From Methanobacteriota archaeon (lineage in GTDB: Archaea > Thermoplasmatota > Thermoplasmata > UBA10834), in the NCBI GenBank assembly GCA_020347645.1, contig CP070736.1, positions 453,184 through 507,284 of the forward strand: 54,101 bases of DNA. Reading direction: 5' to 3'. The notes beneath the pieces were generated by a model. The model did not search any database, had not been told where the DNA came from, and worked only from the letters and a program-made list of their open reading frames with translations. Made by a program: the position numbers and the translations under genes. Below, in pieces: positions 52,118 to 54,101 of the stretch; within the stretch, counting starts at the first letter, position 1; each line of letters opens with the position of its first letter.

Positions 52118-53269
52118 ATGCCCCTCAGTTCGTCTGGCAATCATCCCGCACATATGATTCCTCGATTTGGAGCGAGAATCGAGAAGGCGGGAGCAATCCA
52201 TTTGGCAGTGACAATCGCAATCGTCCTCGCAACCCTCATGGCGCCTGTGACCGGCGCGCACGGAGGAAAATGCGAATCCGCGAATTGGATTTCCGATGTG
52301 CTGGGTGATGTGAGTGGCAGCGAGATCATCAACATTGTTGTAGGGCTTGAGTCCTTCGGCACGAGAGACTTCCACACAACATCCGCGACGGAGGCGGCTA
52401 ACTACATCCACGGGATATTGAGCGACATGGGAATATCCACCCATCTCCAGGAATTCGAAGTGGACGGAATTGTCTCAGCCAATGTAGTTGCAGTACTAAA
52501 CCCCGAATTGGCTGAGGAAGGCGTCTATGTCATCGGAGCCCATTACGATTCAGAGAACTCTCTGGTGACAAACCTCTCGGAGGCGGAGAACATAACCGCA
52601 CCGGGGGCGGATGATAATGCATCTGGTGTCGGAGTCATGCTGGAGATGGCTCGCATTCTATCTGGATTGGATTGCGAACTCCCGACCGTGAAGTTCGTTG
52701 CGTTCGGAGCAGAGGAGACGGGGTACGACTACTCTGGAGGAAAAAGCGGCAGCACTGAATTCGCCAAATCCGAAGTCGAGGCCGGTGTGCAGTGCATGGG
52801 CGCTTTCGTGCTGGACATGGTGGGCTACCGAACGACACCGCAAAGCAGAGCGACGATAGTCAGCAATTCCGCCAGCGACTATCTCGCTAGTTCAATCGTG
52901 AGCACGGCATCGGAGCTCAATCTTGACATTGCGTTTGAAATAGAATCCAACGAGTCTATAAGATACAGCGACCATAGCTCATTCTGGATTCAGGGATATC
53001 CGAGTGTGCTCATGATAGAAGAATTGAGCCAGCCCACGCTCTTCCCGGTCAACCCTTATTATCACTCATCAGAGGATACATCAGACAAGCTCTCCGAGGA
53101 ACAGATGGTCGTTGTGACAAAGGCACTGATTGGAGCGCTGCTGAACCTGACAGGCCAGGGAGAGCTTTCATACACCCCCGCCTACTATGGAGTAGTAGCT
53201 GCAGCCGCGATAATAGTCACGATCATGATATTGCTGCTGCTGCTCAAAAGGTGGAAAAGGGAAATATGA
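52118..53269 (+). CDS. Extracytoplasmic M28-family aminopeptidase, membrane anchored
   Basis: This zinc peptidase of 383 residues has a signal-like helix (about 26-47, ending near VTGAHG), the peptidase domain and a C-terminal transmembrane helix (about 357-376) with a basic tail. Zinc and catalytic residues are His142-x-Asp in GAHYDS, Asp165 in GADDNASG, Glu199-Glu200 in FGAEETG, the Asp in LDMVGY and the His in YYHSSED. It probably digests peptides outside the cell, which would suit the peptide-binding ABC components encoded earlier in the window. It overlaps the NUDIX gene by four bases. Confidence 0.93.
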   Translation: MPLSSSGNHPAHMIPRFGARIEKAGAIHLAVTIAIVLATLMAPVTGAHGGKCESANWISDVLGDVSGSEIINIVVGLESFGTRDFHTTSATEAANYIHGILSDMGISTHLQEFEVDGIVSANVVAVLNPELAEEGVYVIGAHYDSENSLVTNLSEAENITAPGADDNASGVGVMLEMARILSGLDCELPTVKFVAFGAEETGYDYSGGKSGSTEFAKSEVEAGVQCMGAFVLDMVGYRTTPQSRATIVSNSASDYLASSIVSTASELNLDIAFEIESNESIRYSDHSSFWIQGYPSVLMIEELSQPTLFPVNPYYHSSEDTSDKLSEEQMVVVTKALIGALLNLTGQGELSYTPAYYGVVAAAAIIVTIMILLLLLKRWKREI

Positions 53270-53718
53270 ATACGTTTAGCGACGCAAGTGCCCGGGAATA
53301 CCCAAAACACCCGCGGGTAGGCGTCGGTGTCGTCGCGATCAAGGATAACAAAATACTCCTAGTGAAAAGAGCATTTGAGCCTGGCGCAAACAAATGGAGC
53401 ATTCCAGGCGGCATGGTTGAAGTGGGAGAGCGGCTATCGGACGCCGGGGTGAGGGAGACCGAAGAAGAGACTGGAATCCGCGTACAAATGCTCGAACTAA
53501 TAAGCGCATTCGACATGATCGATTTTGACGATGAAGGCAAGGTCAAATACCATTACGTGCTCGTGGATTTTCTTGCACGACCCACAGGTGGCGACGAGAA
53601 GCCCAGCGAGGAAATCACAGATTTGAAATGGGTTTCGTACGAGACTGCCAAGGACATGGATCTTACGGAAACAGCGCGGAGAGCACTATCAGAGTTGTTC
53701 GGACTTGATTTCACTTAG
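53266..53718 (+). CDS. NUDIX hydrolase
   Basis: This is a single-domain NUDIX pyrophosphohydrolase of 150 residues. The complete Nudix box runs from Gly49 to Ile71 (GMVEVGE, then RETEEETGI), with the preceding WSIPGG. It resembles ADP-ribose or nucleotide-sugar pyrophosphatases, but the substrate cannot be told from sequence. ATG 53266 overlaps the M28 peptidase stop (ATGA); GTG 53251 is a less likely start. It ends in TAG. Confidence 0.93.
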   Translation: MNTFSDASAREYPKHPRVGVGVVAIKDNKILLVKRAFEPGANKWSIPGGMVEVGERLSDAGVRETEEETGIRVQMLELISAFDMIDFDDEGKVKYHYVLVDFLARPTGGDEKPSEEITDLKWVSYETAKDMDLTETARRALSELFGLDFT

Positions 53719-53740
53719 GTATATGGGTGTCGGGCGGAAT

Positions 53741-54101
53741 TCAGGAAAACTTCGAGGATGTTGAAGATCCCTTCTCGGCCTTGGAGGTCTTCAGTACCAT
53801 GACTGGGACATCTACGGACCGGATTATCCTGTCGTATACCGCTCCGAATAGGGTCCTCTCGATAGTCCTCTGCGGGCTTGCACCCATCACAAGGAGATCG
53901 ACGCCAGGCGATCGTTCCAACACAGCACCCACGACGGATTTCGATCGAACGAGATTGATTTCGGCGGGCACGTGCACACGGTCGCACATCGTCTTCAAAC
54001 GATCGGCATTACCCTTGAAGAGCTCCAGTTGCGAGTCGTCGGTTATCACGGCCAATATCTCGATTCTAGCACCATATTCCTTTGCGATGGGAAGAGCGAG
54101 C
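53741..54101 (-). CDS. Universal stress protein (UspA family), truncated by the window end
   Basis: The frame is open to the last base, so the N-terminus lies beyond the window. Visible parts match UspA: ALPIAKEYGARIEILAVIT, VDLLVMGASP and the C-terminal strand DVPVMVLK. The usual nucleotide motif GxxGx9GS is altered here to GASPQ...FGAV, so it may be a non-ATP-binding type. The 19 residues after VMVLKTS are serine- and lysine-rich. Confidence 0.88.
   Translation of the reverse strand, partial: LALPIAKEYGARIEILAVITDDSQLELFKGNADRLKTMCDRVHVPAEINLVRSKSVVGAVLERSPGVDLLVMGASPQRTIERTLFGAVYDRIIRSVDVPVMVLKTSKAEKGSSTSSKFS

Overview
The window is archaeal. It carries archaeal-type riboflavin synthase, the ADH synthase/DHQ synthase II route to shikimate, a GHMP shikimate kinase, the direct aspartate-semialdehyde-to-homocysteine genes, Dph5, Trm5 and Mre11-Rad50. 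Many start codons lie about 25 bases after a TATA-like box with no ribosome binding site, which suggests leaderless mRNAs. This fits a euryarchaeal lineage, perhaps Thermoplasmatota, but no marker here fixes the taxon. No tRNA, rRNA, CRISPR array, insertion sequence or prophage gene was found.

Layout. 1-2376: end of an FtsX-like permease, then a riboflavin/FAD cluster (ribB, FAD synthase, riboflavin synthase, lumazine synthase). 2425-5207: a PP-loop/PUA/ferredoxin protein and a convergent unknown. 5438-9720: carAB. 9742-12062: Thi4 thiazole synthase, an AsnC-TRASH regulator and a parvulin. 12185-17418 (minus): a corrinoid methyltransferase cluster with an MtmB homologue, a corrinoid protein and two MttB homologues, none with an in-frame amber codon. 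17575-19032 (minus): a DMT exporter and an ACT-domain regulator, separated by an operator-like repeat array from a plus-strand operon of twelve tightly packed genes (19181-31588). 31964-37300: a membrane-anchored peptide-binding protein and two permeases. 37556-41063 (minus): a molybdopterin oxidoreductase, nitroreductase, flavin reductase and GcvH. 41149-54101: housekeeping and repair genes (M42 peptidase, dUTPase, Trm5, Dph5, FtsZ-like protein, Mre11-Rad50, DUF72), a probable structured RNA, an M28 peptidase, a NUDIX hydrolase and a truncated UspA.

How the genes work together. In the twelve-gene operon, aspartate kinase and Asd make aspartate semialdehyde. This feeds both ADH synthase (first step toward shikimate, chorismate and prephenate) and the homocysteine module (COG1900, NIL-ferredoxin, UPF0280). 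The divergent ACT-domain regulator is the obvious candidate controller.

Most notable points: (1) a full-length MtmB (monomethylamine methyltransferase) homologue with Met where MtmB has pyrrolysine, in a cluster where all methyltransferases lack amber codons while TAG is an ordinary stop elsewhere in the window; (2) several coupled genes whose conserved N-termini can only be reached from CTG (or once ATA) starts, three of them at an identical spacing from a GGTGAY ribosome binding site; (3) a candidate three-way-junction RNA at about 51672-51865; (4) a doubled palindromic operator at 19043-19087; (5) an FtsZ-like protein with a degenerate catalytic loop.
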